Positions 24,587-33,567 are shown, counted from the first letter of the stretch. The stretch is 62,378 nucleotides of DNA from JAZDJP01 sp043803805 (GCA_043803805.1 JAZDJP010000047.1:1-62378); one strand, 5' to 3'. Program-made: numbers and translations. The notes: generated by a model not told the origin, from the sequence alone.

Positions 24587-25507
24587 GTGGGATCGCTTGT
24601 CTTTCAAGTCGTCGTCTTTCCGGGGTTCCTCTTCGCCGCGGTCGCGGGGCTCGTGACCTCGTGGATTGACCGGAAGGTGACCGCCAAGGTCCAGATGCGG
24701 GTGGGGCCGCCCTTCCTCCAGCCGTTCTACGATGTCCTGAAGTATATGATCAAGGAGACCTGCGTTCCGGCGGGCGGGGCGAAATGGCTTTTTCTCGCGG
24801 CGCCCATCCTCGGGTTCACCGGGGTGACCGTCGTTTCGGTCATTGTCTGGCGCGCCGTGATCCGTCCCGACCAGGCGTTCGTGGGCGATCTCGTCGTCGT
24901 GCTGTATCTCCTCACCCTCCCGGCCGTCTCGGTGATCCTGGGGGCGTTCGCCTCGCGCAATCCCCTGGCGTCCGTCGGGGGCAGCCGCGAGATGAAACTG
25001 GTCCTGGCGTACGAATTGCCGTTCCTCCTGGCCTGCGCCGTCCCCGTGATCCAGACGCACAGCCTTCGTCTGGGCGTCCTCGTCGAGCGGGCGCCCGCGG
25101 CGGCGTCGCTCTCCGGGGCGGTGGCGCTTCTGGTGGCGATTATCTGCGCCCAGGCCAAACTGGCGCTCGTCCCGTTCGACATGTCCGAGGCCGAGACGGA
25201 ACTGACCGGCGGGGCGCTCATCGAGTATTCCGGGCCGCCGCTGGGCCTTTTTAAGTTGACGCGGGCCATGATGCTCTTCACAATCCCCGTGTTTTTGGTC
25301 GCGGTCTTCTGGGGGGGGATGGGCAGTCCGCTCGGCGGAAAGGGCGTCGCCTTGGGCCTCGGGAAGTGTGTTCTCCTGGTGGTCATCGCGGTGCTCATCC
25401 GGAACACGGCGCCGCGGGTGCGCGTGGACCATGCGGTGAGGTTTTTCTGGGGACCCGTGACGGCGGTGGCCGCGGTGGCCGCCGCGCTGGCCGCGGTGGG
25501 GTGGTGA
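24587..25507 (+). CDS. mbhM: NuoH/MbhM-like membrane subunit
   Basis: A 306-aa polytopic protein starting at GTG 24587 after an AAAGGAG site. Family signatures: VTSWIDRKVTAKVQMRVGPP in the first loop and FDMSEAETELTGGALIEYSG in the later cytosolic loop, with about eight helices. NuoH-like subunits anchor the peripheral arm and form the proton-path entry in complex I and group 4 hydrogenases. The glutamate-rich loop is retained. The next gene begins three bases after its stop. Confidence 0.9.
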   Translation: MGSLVFQVVVFPGFLFAAVAGLVTSWIDRKVTAKVQMRVGPPFLQPFYDVLKYMIKETCVPAGGAKWLFLAAPILGFTGVTVVSVIVWRAVIRPDQAFVGDLVVVLYLLTLPAVSVILGAFASRNPLASVGGSREMKLVLAYELPFLLACAVPVIQTHSLRLGVLVERAPAAASLSGAVALLVAIICAQAKLALVPFDMSEAETELTGGALIEYSGPPLGLFKLTRAMMLFTIPVFLVAVFWGGMGSPLGGKGVALGLGKCVLLVVIAVLIRNTAPRVRVDHAVRFFWGPVTAVAAVAAALAAVGW

Positions 25508-25510
25508 TCC

Positions 25511-25933
25511 ATGGGACTGGCCGTCAACCTGCTGACGCGGTCGCTCAATGTTTTTCATTTGGCGGGGAGTCCGTGCAACAATTGCGACATCGAGATCCTG
25601 GACACCCTCACCCCCCGTTACGATCTCGAACGGTTCGGGATCGTCCTGGTGGGAAGCGTGCGCCACGCCGACGTGCTGCTGCTGTCGGGGGCGTTCAACC
25701 GGAAGGCCACCATCCGCGCGGTCGAGGTGTACCGCCAGGCGGCCAAGCCCGTCGTGGTCGTGGCCATCGGCAACTGCGCCTGCACGGCCAACATGTTCCG
25801 GGGGTCGTACAACGTGGATCCCCCGATTGGCAAGCATATCCCGATTGACGCCTACCTCCCCGGTTGCCCGCCCAAGCCCGAGGCCATGATCGCGGCGGTG
25901 GCCAAACTCATCGCCAAGTTGAGGAACGGATGA
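25511..25933 (+). CDS. mbhJ: [NiFe] hydrogenase small subunit (NuoB/MbhJ-like)
   Basis: A 140-aa short NuoB-type subunit. Cysteines for the proximal [4Fe-4S] cluster are in SPCNNCDIEILDTLTPRYD, AIGNCACTANMF and YLPGCPPKPEAM. It lacks the N-terminal and C-terminal extensions of soluble hydrogenase small subunits, as in group 4 enzymes. It docks on the large subunit encoded 460 bp downstream. Confidence 0.92.
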   Translation: MGLAVNLLTRSLNVFHLAGSPCNNCDIEILDTLTPRYDLERFGIVLVGSVRHADVLLLSGAFNRKATIRAVEVYRQAAKPVVVVAIGNCACTANMFRGSYNVDPPIGKHIPIDAYLPGCPPKPEAMIAAVAKLIAKLRNG

Positions 25934-25937
25934 TCCC

Positions 25938-26396
25938 ATGACGACGCGCCGGGAAGACATCCTGACGGTGTTGCGCCAGAAACTCGGGGGCCGGATCGTC
26001 GAGACGGTCCAGAAATCGCCTCGGCGGGTGTACGTCGAGGTGCGGCCGGCCGACGTCCCGGAGGTTTCCCGGATGATCTTCCGGGAGATGGGCGCGCGGT
26101 TCCAGATCGCCACGGGCATTGACACGCCGACGGCCATCGAGATCCTCTATCACTGGGCGTTCGACGGAGCCGATTGCGTGGTCACCGTCAAGACGAAGCT
26201 GGACCGGGAGGCGCCGGAGATTGATTCGATCGCCGCCATCTGCAAGGGGGCCGAGTGGATCGAACGCGAGATGTGGGAACTCCTGGGGATTCAGTTCCGC
26301 AACCACCCCGACCTCCGGCGGTTGCTCCTTGCGGACGACTGGCCCGCCGGGGTGTACCCCCTGCGCCGCGACTTCCGGGGACTGGAGAAGGCATGA
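25938..26396 (+). CDS. mbhK: NuoC/MbhK-like subunit
   Basis: A 152-aa 30-kDa-subunit family protein. Its diagnostic C-terminal segment is WIEREMWELLGIQFRNHPDL followed by LADDWPAGVYPLRRDF. It supports assembly of the peripheral arm and has no cofactor. Its stop overlaps the large-subunit ATG (ATGA at 26393). Confidence 0.9.
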   Translation: MTTRREDILTVLRQKLGGRIVETVQKSPRRVYVEVRPADVPEVSRMIFREMGARFQIATGIDTPTAIEILYHWAFDGADCVVTVKTKLDREAPEIDSIAAICKGAEWIEREMWELLGIQFRNHPDLRRLLLADDWPAGVYPLRRDFRGLEKA

Positions 26397-27619
26397 CCCG
26401 CAAAACCATCATTCCCATCGGCCCGTATCACCCGCTCCAGGAGGAGCCCGAGTTTTTCAAACTCCACGTGGAGGGGGAGACGGTGGTGGGACTGGACATC
26501 GAACTCGGGTACAATCACCGGGGCATCGAGAAGATTTCGGAGTCCAAGACCTTCGAGCAGACGGTGTTCCTCGTGGAGCGGATCTGCGGCATCTGTTCCA
26601 CCTCGCACCCGATGGCCTGCGTGCAGGCGGTGGAGGATGCCGGCGAGGTGGAGGTTCCGCCGCGGGCTCTCTTCATCCGGTCCGTCATCGGCGAACTGGA
26701 ACGCATCCATTCCCACATGCTCTGGCTCGGGCTGGCGGGCCATTTCCTCGGGTTCAACACCGTCTGGATGTGGGCGTGGCGCTACCGGGAGGAGGTGCTG
26801 GACATCCTGGAGCTCGTGAGCGGCAACCGCAACCACTACGGCATGATGAAGCCGGGCGGCGTCCACCGGGACATCCGGAACGACGACATCCCCGCCATCC
26901 GGAAGATGCTGGACGGCCTTAAGAAGGCCCTGGCGCTCTTCCGCGACGTGGTGACGGACGATCCCGTCATCCACGCCCGCCTCAAGGGAGTGGGAGTGCT
27001 GACGCGCCAGCAGGCCATTGATTTTTGCGCGTTGGGGCCGACCGCCCGGGCGTCGGGGGTGGACATTGACGTGCGACGGGACCATCCCCACGCGGCCTAC
27101 GGGATGGTGGATTGGAAGGTCATCACCGCGCCGAACGGCGACGTCTTCGACAAGACGGTGGTGCGTATTCTCGAGATGTTTGAGTCCATTCGGATCATCG
27201 AGCAGTGTCTGAAGAATCTCGAGACCACCCCGGGGCCGTTCGATTCGAACCCGAAGGAAATCAAGCCGGGGGAAGGTGTGGGGCTCTACGAGGCGCCCCG
27301 CGGGGAGGTTTTCCATTATATTCGCAGCGACGGGACCAACCGGCCGGTCCGGCACAAGGTGCGGGCCCCCAGTTACATGAACATCGCGACGAATCAGGTG
27401 ACGGTGATCGGGCAGTCCATCGCGGACGCCACCATCGTCTTGGCGGCGGTGGATCCCTGCTATTGCTGCACGGAGCGAATGGCCGTGCTGGACAACCGGA
27501 CGGGGAATGCGGTGATGACGGTGGAGGATCTCATCCGGCGGTCCCAGGAGAAGACGGAGACACTCCGGAAGGAACTCGGGGCCCCGGGGCCCGTGCTCGA
27601 CATGAGGATGTTTGAATGA
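26393..27619 (+). CDS. mbhL: [NiFe] hydrogenase large subunit, group 4 (NuoD/MbhL-like)
   Basis: A 408-aa NuoD-family protein from ATG 26393. Unlike complex I NuoD it keeps both Ni-binding CxxC pairs: Cys65/Cys68 in ERICGICSTSH and Cys356/Cys359 in DPCYCCTERM. It is therefore a hydrogenase catalytic subunit rather than a quinone-site subunit. Other group 4 marks are GYNHRGIEK, GELERIHSHMLWLGL, NRNHYGMMKPGGVHRDI and RAPSYMN. The ~45 residues after the last Cys pair may include a tail removed by the maturation protease encoded at 34220, though the cleavage site cannot be fixed. ATGA overlaps link it to both neighbours. Confidence 0.94.
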   Translation: MTRKTIIPIGPYHPLQEEPEFFKLHVEGETVVGLDIELGYNHRGIEKISESKTFEQTVFLVERICGICSTSHPMACVQAVEDAGEVEVPPRALFIRSVIGELERIHSHMLWLGLAGHFLGFNTVWMWAWRYREEVLDILELVSGNRNHYGMMKPGGVHRDIRNDDIPAIRKMLDGLKKALALFRDVVTDDPVIHARLKGVGVLTRQQAIDFCALGPTARASGVDIDVRRDHPHAAYGMVDWKVITAPNGDVFDKTVVRILEMFESIRIIEQCLKNLETTPGPFDSNPKEIKPGEGVGLYEAPRGEVFHYIRSDGTNRPVRHKVRAPSYMNIATNQVTVIGQSIADATIVLAAVDPCYCCTERMAVLDNRTGNAVMTVEDLIRRSQEKTETLRKELGAPGPVLDMRMFE

Positions 27620-29478
27620 ACGAGGCCTTGAGACATCCCCTCTGGCTGCCGATCGCGATCCCGTGCGCGGCGGGGCTGGTCTGTCTTCTTCTGCCGAGGG
27701 CGCTGGAACGGATGGCCGCCCTTCTGGCCGTGGCGGCCGCCGCCGTCACGGTGGGGGTGGGCTGGCTTGTCTTCCGCGCGGGCCCGATGTCCCTCCATCA
27801 CGGGCGGTGGATGCATCTCCGGTCCGACGGCTTGAGCGGATTCGTTCTCCTGGCGATCACGGCCTTTGGATTTTTGATCGCCCTCTATTCGCTGGAGAGC
27901 ATGCGGGGCCATCCGCGCCTGCGGGGGTATTCCGCCGCCCTGCTGGCGACCGTCGGGGCCGCCTGCGGGGCCGTCCTGGCCGGTGATTTCGCGCTTCTTC
28001 TTGTCTTCTGGGGATTCCTGGGATTCACGCTCTATTTCATGACGGGGATGGGCGGCGAGGGCGCGCCCGCGGCGGCCAAGAAGACCTTTATTATAATTGG
28101 GGGCTCCGACAGCGTGATGATCCTGGGCATCGCCCTCTTCTGGGTGCTGACGGGGACCACGCGCATGGACGGCGCCTCGCTCGCGATTCACGGGAAGGCG
28201 TCCCTCGCGGCCTTCCTCGCGCTGGCGGCGGGCGCGTTCGCCAAGGCGGGGGCGGTTCCATTTCATACATGGGTGCCCGAGTGCGGCGAAAAGGCGCCGG
28301 CCTCCGTGGGGGCGTTCCTGCCCGCCTCACTCGACAAACTCCTGGGGATTTACCTTCTGGCGCGCCTGTGCGGCGGGATTTTCGCGGTTCCCCGGGCGGT
28401 GAACGAGGGGCTGATGTTGCTGGGCGCCGTTTCCATCGTGGTGGCGGTGATGATGGCGTTGGTGCAGCATGATCTGAAACGGCTGCTCTCCTATCATGCC
28501 GTGAGCCAGGTCGGGTACATGGTGATGGGGATCGGAACGGGCACCCCCCTCGGAATGGCGGCGGCGCTCTTCCATATGTTGAATCATACGCTCTACAAAT
28601 CCTGCCTCTTTCTCTGCGCCGGCGCGGTCGAGAAGCGCGCGGGCACGACGGACTTGGACCGTCTGGGGGGACTCGCCGTCGCCATGCCGCTCACGTTTGC
28701 CGCCTGTCTCGTGGGCGCCCTGGCGATCTCCGGAATTCCTCCTCTGAACGGGTTCGCCTCCAAGTGGATGATCTATCAGGCCGTCATCGAGACGGGCCGG
28801 CAGGGCGGCATGTTGTGGATCGTGTGGCTGGCCGCGGCGATGATCGGCTCGGCGCTGACGCTGGCCAGTTTCGTCAAGGTGCTCCACGCCGTGTTCCTGC
28901 GGAAGCCCGCGCCCGACCTGGCGGCCCGGCGGATCACGGAGGTTCCCGCGGCGATGGGGATTCCGATGGCGATCCTCGCGGTGTGCTGCGTCCTGTTCGG
29001 AGTGGCGGCCTATCGCCTGCCGCTCCGGCACATCATTCTCCCTGCCGTCGGCGGTTCGGTGGCGTTCACGGGGACGTGGTGGGCGGGGCCCGCCACGCTG
29101 CTCCTGGCGACGGCGTTTCTCGTCGGCGTGGTTCTGTACCTCCTGGGCACGGTGCTCCGGGCGCGCGAGTGCGCGACCTACATCGGCGGCGAGGATCTGG
29201 ACAAGGCGTATGTGACGGGGACCGTCGCGGACGGCAATCGCGACGTGGCGGTGACGGGCACGGATTTCTATCTCACCATCCAGCGGGAGAAGCCGTTCCG
29301 AGTCCTGTATGCGATGGCCGAGCGGAAGTGGTTCGATATCTATGAAATCGGGAAGAAAACGGCGGCCGGATTCGGTTGGGTGCTCTCGGCCCTCCATACC
29401 GGAAATCTCCATTTCTATCTGGATTGGGTGATTGTCGGCATGGCGGCGCTTTTGATTGTCTTGGGGCTCCGGCGATGA
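27616..29478 (+). CDS. NuoL/HyfB-like antiporter subunit
   Basis: A 620-aa polytopic protein of the proton-conducting membrane transporter family. It has the central GSDSVMILGIALF region, KAGAVPFHTWVPECGEKAPA, LVQHDLKRLLSYHAVSQVGYMVMGIG and FHMLNHTLYKSCLFLCAGA, with the expected lysine and histidine channel residues. A C-terminal ~100-residue cytosolic region follows the helices (YIGGEDLDKAYV...), then a last helix. It is one of two antiporter-type subunits in the operon; the other is the split MrpD-like pair. It is coupled by ATGA at both ends. Confidence 0.88.
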   Translation: MNEALRHPLWLPIAIPCAAGLVCLLLPRALERMAALLAVAAAAVTVGVGWLVFRAGPMSLHHGRWMHLRSDGLSGFVLLAITAFGFLIALYSLESMRGHPRLRGYSAALLATVGAACGAVLAGDFALLLVFWGFLGFTLYFMTGMGGEGAPAAAKKTFIIIGGSDSVMILGIALFWVLTGTTRMDGASLAIHGKASLAAFLALAAGAFAKAGAVPFHTWVPECGEKAPASVGAFLPASLDKLLGIYLLARLCGGIFAVPRAVNEGLMLLGAVSIVVAVMMALVQHDLKRLLSYHAVSQVGYMVMGIGTGTPLGMAAALFHMLNHTLYKSCLFLCAGAVEKRAGTTDLDRLGGLAVAMPLTFAACLVGALAISGIPPLNGFASKWMIYQAVIETGRQGGMLWIVWLAAAMIGSALTLASFVKVLHAVFLRKPAPDLAARRITEVPAAMGIPMAILAVCCVLFGVAAYRLPLRHIILPAVGGSVAFTGTWWAGPATLLLATAFLVGVVLYLLGTVLRARECATYIGGEDLDKAYVTGTVADGNRDVAVTGTDFYLTIQREKPFRVLYAMAERKWFDIYEIGKKTAAGFGWVLSALHTGNLHFYLDWVIVGMAALLIVLGLRR

Positions 29479-29999
29479 TTGAACTGCACGGACTGCTGAT
29501 ATTCATGATCGTGGCGGCCCTGTTCGCCGTCGAGTCGAAGGATCTGCTTTCGTCCGTCGTCTCGGTGGGGGCGGTGGGGCTGGGACTGTCCATCATGTTT
29601 TTGATGCTGAAGGCCCCGGATCTCGCCATGGTGCAGATCGTCGCCGAGATCATCGCCTTTTTGATTCTGCTACGGACCACGATCCGGAGGGACGTCATCG
29701 AAAAGGAAAAGGGCCGATCGCTACCCGCTGTCGCGCTGGGGGTGGCCTGCCTGGCGCTTTTCGTGGTGGTCGGTTGGTCCTGTCTGCAGCAGACCGTGAC
29801 GTTCGGCGTCCCCTCCATGAGGGTGTCCCAGTCCTACCTGGCGGGGGCGCAGGAACAGACCGGGGCGGTCAATGTCGTCGCGGCCATCCTTCTGGATTAC
29901 CGGGTGTATGACACGCTGGGGGAGGCCACGGTCCTCTTCGCGGCGGTTCTGGGCGCCCTGGCCATTTTGCGCGGGGTGGGGAGAAAGCGGCATGGATAA
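29475..29999 (+). CDS. MbhD/MbhE-like subunit (fusion of MrpA C-terminal segments)
   Basis: A 174-aa membrane protein. The first ~80 residues (LSSVVSVGAVGLGLSIMFLMLKAPDLAMVQIVAEII) are the DUF4040/MbhD type. The second half (SYLAGAQEQTGAVNVVAAILLDYRVYDTLGEATVLFAA) is the MbhE type; in Mrp antiporters both segments form the MrpA C-terminus. Fusion into one chain resembles part of MrpA rather than the separate Mbh subunits. It overlaps the MrpB gene by eight bases. Confidence 0.82.
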   Translation: MIELHGLLIFMIVAALFAVESKDLLSSVVSVGAVGLGLSIMFLMLKAPDLAMVQIVAEIIAFLILLRTTIRRDVIEKEKGRSLPAVALGVACLALFVVVGWSCLQQTVTFGVPSMRVSQSYLAGAQEQTGAVNVVAAILLDYRVYDTLGEATVLFAAVLGALAILRGVGRKRHG

Positions 30000-30450
30000 C
30001 GGATCCGGCGCGGGCGGAATGACGCTGATCGTCAAGACGGTGAGTCGTCTGACGTTTGCGCTCATTCTGGTCTACGGGTTGTACGTGTCGTTCCACGGGC
30101 ACCTGTCGCCCGGGGGCGGATTCGCGGGGGGGGTGATCCTGGCCCTGGCGTTCGCCAATCTTCTGATCGCGTTCGGACGGGAGGTCACGCTCAAACGGTT
30201 GAGCCAGCCCGTCGCCTCCTTTTTCGAGGGCGCGGGCGGCATCCTGTTTCTGGCGCTGGCCGTGTTCGGGTTTGTCGGGGGGTCGCTCTTCATCAATTTT
30301 CTGGGCAAGGGCGAGCCCTTCGGGTTGATCAGCGCGGGCGTCATTCCAGTGTATAATGTCGCGGTCGTCGCCCTCAAAGAGGGGGCGGGGCTTTTCTCGG
30401 TGCTGGTGGCGCTCATTCTCATGCGGGTGGACAAGGAGGAATCCACGTGA
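29992..30450 (+). CDS. mrpB: MrpB/MbhF-like antiporter subunit
   Basis: A 152-aa MnhB-type protein with the motif GLYVSFHGHLSPGGGFAGGV, VGGSLFINFLGKG and ISAGVIPVYNVAVVALKEGAG; four helices. It belongs to the Na+/H+-translocating arm. Start ATG 29992 lies inside the previous gene; its stop overlaps the GTG of mrpC. Confidence 0.88.
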   Translation: MDNGSGAGGMTLIVKTVSRLTFALILVYGLYVSFHGHLSPGGGFAGGVILALAFANLLIAFGREVTLKRLSQPVASFFEGAGGILFLALAVFGFVGGSLFINFLGKGEPFGLISAGVIPVYNVAVVALKEGAGLFSVLVALILMRVDKEEST

Positions 30451-30785
30451 CCCTCTACCTTCTTTGTCTCGTGCTTTTCTGCATCGGGATCTATTGCGTG
30501 GCGACCAAGCGCAATTTGGTGAAAATCATCATCGGGCTGGCCATCGCCAAGTACGCGATTAATTTATTTTTGGTGCTCCTGGGGTACCGCATGAGCGGGC
30601 GCTCGCCGATCCTGGACAAGTCGCAGGCGATCACCGACATGGTGGACCCCCTGCCCCAGGCGGTCGCCATGATTTCGATCGTCACCTGCCTGGGGGTGAC
30701 GGCGCTTCTGGCCGCGCTGGCCATGCGTTTGTACGAGAAGTACGGGACGTTTGACGTGACGCAGATGCGGAAGTTGAAGGGATAA
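30447..30785 (+). CDS. mrpC: MrpC/MbhG-like antiporter subunit (NuoK-like)
   Basis: A 112-aa three-helix protein starting at GTG 30447 (GTGA overlap). It has the family segments FCIGIYCVATKRNLVKIIIGL, NLFLVLLGY and DPLPQAVAMISIVTCLGVTALLAALAMRLYEKYGT. Confidence 0.88.
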   Translation: MTLYLLCLVLFCIGIYCVATKRNLVKIIIGLAIAKYAINLFLVLLGYRMSGRSPILDKSQAITDMVDPLPQAVAMISIVTCLGVTALLAALAMRLYEKYGTFDVTQMRKLKG

Positions 30786-30803
30786 CCGGACGGACGGAGT
30801 GTT

Positions 30804-31610
30804 ATGATCGCTCTTTTCATCATCGTGCCGCTGGCGGCGGCGTTCCTGATCGCCGTCGCCGGGAAGTTCGGTCGGCGCCTGCCGGAGGTGATCACGCTTT
30901 TGGTGTGCGTCCTTCTTGTCGCGCTGGCCGGCAGGACATTTGTTGTGCTCCGGGCCGATGGTTTTCATCCCCTGATCTACAAGATCGGCGGACGGGGCAT
31001 CCCGCTCGGGATCAATCTGGTGGTCGACGGCTTGAGCATGGTGGTGGTCATGGTGACGAGCGTCGTGGCGCTGGCGGCGGGGCTGTTCTCGATTTCCTAC
31101 ATGACGAAGTACACGTCGACGGAGAAGTATTACGCCCTGTTCCTGCTGATGGTGAGCGGGATGAACGGCGTGGCTCTCACCGGGGACCTGTTCAACCTGT
31201 TCGTATTCATGGAGATCGCCACGGTGGCCTCCGCGTCGCTGGTGGCCTTCGGAAACGAGCGGGAGGATCTGGAGGCGTCCTTCCGGTATCTTGTGATGGG
31301 CAGCATCGCGACGATTTCCGTTCTTCTGGCGGTGGCGATCCTGTACGGCTACACGGCGAGTTTCAACATGGCCGATGTGTCGCGGGTGCTGGCGCGGCAG
31401 GCCAGCGGGGAGGCGATCGCCTTCGTCACCGTGCTGTTTGTGGTGGGGTTCGGCATCAAGTCCGCGATAATGCCGTTTCACGCCTGGCTCCCGGATGCCC
31501 ATCCGTCCGCCCCGGCGCCCATCTCGGCGATGCTCTCGGGGGTTTTGATCAAGTCGTTGGGGGTCTACGCGATGGTCCGTGTGTTGTGGAACGTGGTCGG
31601 CGTGCATTAA
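30804..31610 (+). CDS. MrpD/MbhH-like antiporter, N-terminal half
   Basis: A 268-aa membrane protein covering the first half of an MrpD/NuoN-type antiporter: INLVVDGLSMVVVMVTSVVAL, GMNGVALTGDLFNLFVFMEI, FGIKSAIMPFHAWLPDAHPS, then SAMLSGVLIKSLGVYAMVRV. It stops with TAA at 31608-31610, where a full MrpD would go on for ~225 residues. The missing part is the next ORF, in another frame. Either the antiporter is made as two chains or a frameshift has broken it. The ribosome site is CGGAG. Confidence 0.85.
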   Translation: MIALFIIVPLAAAFLIAVAGKFGRRLPEVITLLVCVLLVALAGRTFVVLRADGFHPLIYKIGGRGIPLGINLVVDGLSMVVVMVTSVVALAAGLFSISYMTKYTSTEKYYALFLLMVSGMNGVALTGDLFNLFVFMEIATVASASLVAFGNEREDLEASFRYLVMGSIATISVLLAVAILYGYTASFNMADVSRVLARQASGEAIAFVTVLFVVGFGIKSAIMPFHAWLPDAHPSAPAPISAMLSGVLIKSLGVYAMVRVLWNVVGVH

Positions 31611-31632
31611 GAGCCTAAGGGGATGAACGATC

Positions 31633-32319
31633 ATGGTGTTTGATGTGTTGATTGCGCTCAGTTGCGTCTCGATGGTTGCGTCGGGGCTCCTGGCGCTCCG
31701 TCAGAACGACCAAAAGCGGCTGCTGGCCTACAGTTCGATCGGGCAGATGGGGTATATTCTCCTCGGGATCGGGGTGGGTACGCCCCTGGCCGTTCTGGGC
31801 GGGATCTTCCATCTCATGAACCACGCCGTCATGAAATCGCTGATGTTCCTGACGAGCGGCGCGGTCGAATATGCGACGGGAACCCGCGACCTCGACAAGA
31901 TGGGGGGATTGCGCAAGCGCATGCCGGTGACCGCGTGGGCGTCGCTCGTCGGATCCCTGTCGATCTCGGGCGTTCCGCCGTTCTGCGGTTTCTGGTCCAA
32001 ATTGGTGATCATCGTGGCCTGCGTTCAGGCGGGGCGGTACGGGTGCGCGGCGGCCGCCGTGGTCGGGAGTTTGCTCACGCTGTCCAGTTTCATGAAGGTC
32101 CAGAAGTATGCGTTCTTCGGTGACCTCCGGCCGGAACACGAAAACGTCCGGGAGGTTCCGGCCACCATGCGGTGGGCGATGATTCTGCTCGCGGCGCTGT
32201 GCATCGTGATGGGGGGGCTGCTCGTGCCGCAGATCCGCGGCGTCGTTCTCGATCCCGCGGTTGACGTGATCCGGAACGGCACGGCGTACGGCGCGGCGGT
32301 ATTCGCGAGGGGGCAATGA
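31633..32319 (+). CDS. MrpD/MbhH-like antiporter, C-terminal half
   Basis: A 228-aa membrane protein continuing the antiporter fold exactly where the previous ORF ends: LRQNDQKRLLAYSSIGQMGYILLGIG, FHLMNHAVMKSLMFLTSGA, LSISGVPPFCGFWSKLVI and a C-terminal helix. ATG 31633 has an AAGGGG sequence upstream and an in-frame stop at 31624, so it looks like an independently translated gene. The two halves total ~496 residues, the usual MrpD length. The junction falls in a loop between helices, so a split subunit could still assemble. Confidence 0.83.
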   Translation: MVFDVLIALSCVSMVASGLLALRQNDQKRLLAYSSIGQMGYILLGIGVGTPLAVLGGIFHLMNHAVMKSLMFLTSGAVEYATGTRDLDKMGGLRKRMPVTAWASLVGSLSISGVPPFCGFWSKLVIIVACVQAGRYGCAAAAVVGSLLTLSSFMKVQKYAFFGDLRPEHENVREVPATMRWAMILLAALCIVMGGLLVPQIRGVVLDPAVDVIRNGTAYGAAVFARGQ

Positions 32320-32810
32320 AAAGCCGGTTCGTTTTCTTCCCGGTGGCGGTTGCGGTCTGGCTGCTTTTGTCGTGGCCGCCCGACCGTGAGCATGTCCTCA
32401 CGGGCGTCGCGATCGCGCTGTTGGTGACGTTGCTGGCGGGCGACCTGTTTGCCACGCGGCCGCATTTGTTTGCCCGTCCCGTCCGGTATGCGTGGTTTCT
32501 GGGTTATCTCGTGATCTTCGGGTGGGAGTTTTTCAAGGCGACGGCGGCGGTGACGCTCCGGATCATGCATCCGGACCTGCCGTTATCGCCGGGGATCGTC
32601 CGGGTTCGGACAACGCTGAAGTCCGATACGGGGCTGACGTTCCTGGCCAATTCCATCACCCTGGCGCGGGGGGCCATGACCGTGGATGTGGACCGGGGAA
32701 ACGGATACCTGTATATTCACTGGCTCCAGGTGACCACGTCGGACGAGGAAGAGGCCACCAGGCGCATCGTTTCGCGGTTCGAAAAGGTTCTCGCGCGGGT
32801 TTTCGAGTAA
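32316..32810 (+). CDS. mrpE: MrpE/MbhA-like antiporter subunit
   Basis: A 164-aa MnhE-type protein: two N-terminal helices, then RPVRYAWFLGYLVIFGWEFFKA, SPGIVRVRTTLKSDTGLTFLANSITLARGAMTVDV (family signature region) and YLYIHWLQV. ATGA overlap with the preceding antiporter half. Confidence 0.88.
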   Translation: MKSRFVFFPVAVAVWLLLSWPPDREHVLTGVAIALLVTLLAGDLFATRPHLFARPVRYAWFLGYLVIFGWEFFKATAAVTLRIMHPDLPLSPGIVRVRTTLKSDTGLTFLANSITLARGAMTVDVDRGNGYLYIHWLQVTTSDEEEATRRIVSRFEKVLARVFE

Positions 32811-32826
32811 TGGGACGGTATCGGCC

Positions 32827-33198
32827 ATGAACCATCGTGTGCGCTGGGGTGTCGGGGTGATTGCGCTGGCGGGCGTCGTGGGCCTTGTCTTGTTCCGGGT
32901 GGCCCCGCCGCTCCTCCATGCCGGCCTGCCGCATCTCGGTTTCTTCGGCCGATGTTTCTCCGTGCTGCTCCTCTGCTGTTTCCTGTGTCTCTGGCGTATT
33001 GTCCGGGGGCCCACGGCGCCCGACCGGGCCGCGGCCATTGACATTCTCGGCATCATGATCGTCAGTTTCTGCGCGTTGCTCAGCATTCCGACGGGAAGGG
33101 GTTGGTACATGGACATCGGCATCGCGTGGGCGTTGCAGAGTTTTATCATCACGACCGCGCTGGCGAAGTACATGGAAGGGAAAAATCTGGATGAGTAG
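32827..33198 (+). CDS. mrpF: MrpF/MbhB-like antiporter subunit
   Basis: A 123-aa three-helix protein with the MrpF motif RIVRGPTAPDRAAAIDILG and an IAWALQSFIITTALAKYMEG C-terminus. The N-terminus is about 30 residues longer than typical MrpF and is hydrophobic. Confidence 0.87.
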   Translation: MNHRVRWGVGVIALAGVVGLVLFRVAPPLLHAGLPHLGFFGRCFSVLLLCCFLCLWRIVRGPTAPDRAAAIDILGIMIVSFCALLSIPTGRGWYMDIGIAWALQSFIITTALAKYMEGKNLDE

Positions 33199-33228
33199 GC
33201 CCCGGAAGGGCACTGGAGGGATGGCGTG

Positions 33229-33567
33229 ATGATGGACACCATCGGAATGGCTGTTGTGGGGATCGGCCTGTTTTTTGATCTCATGGGATGCATCGGCCTG
33301 GTGCGGTTTCCCGATGTGTATACCCGGCTTCACGCATCCACCAAGTGCGTTACGTTTGGCACGTGCTGCGTGCTGTTCGGGGCGTTTCTGATCTTGGGAC
33401 CGAGCGCGGGCGGCGTGAAGGCGCTTTTGTGCATCGCCTTCCTTCTGTTGACGGCGCCCGTCTCGGCCCACGCGCTCTCCCGGAGCGCGCACAAGTTCGG
33501 CGTGAAGTTGTGGGAGAAAAGCGTGACGGATGCCTACGAGAAGGATTTGCCGAAGGGGCGATCATGA
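33229..33567 (+). CDS. mrpG: MrpG/MbhC-like antiporter subunit
   Basis: A 112-aa protein with the MrpG signature GLVRFPDVYTRLHASTKC and LLTAPVSAHALSRSAHKFG. Start ATG 33229 is chosen from GTG 33226, ATG 33229 and ATG 33232 because GGAGGG lies eight bases upstream. It completes the Mrp B-C-D-E-F-G set and overlaps the next ferredoxin gene (ATGA at 33564). Confidence 0.88.
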   Translation: MMDTIGMAVVGIGLFFDLMGCIGLVRFPDVYTRLHASTKCVTFGTCCVLFGAFLILGPSAGGVKALLCIAFLLLTAPVSAHALSRSAHKFGVKLWEKSVTDAYEKDLPKGRS

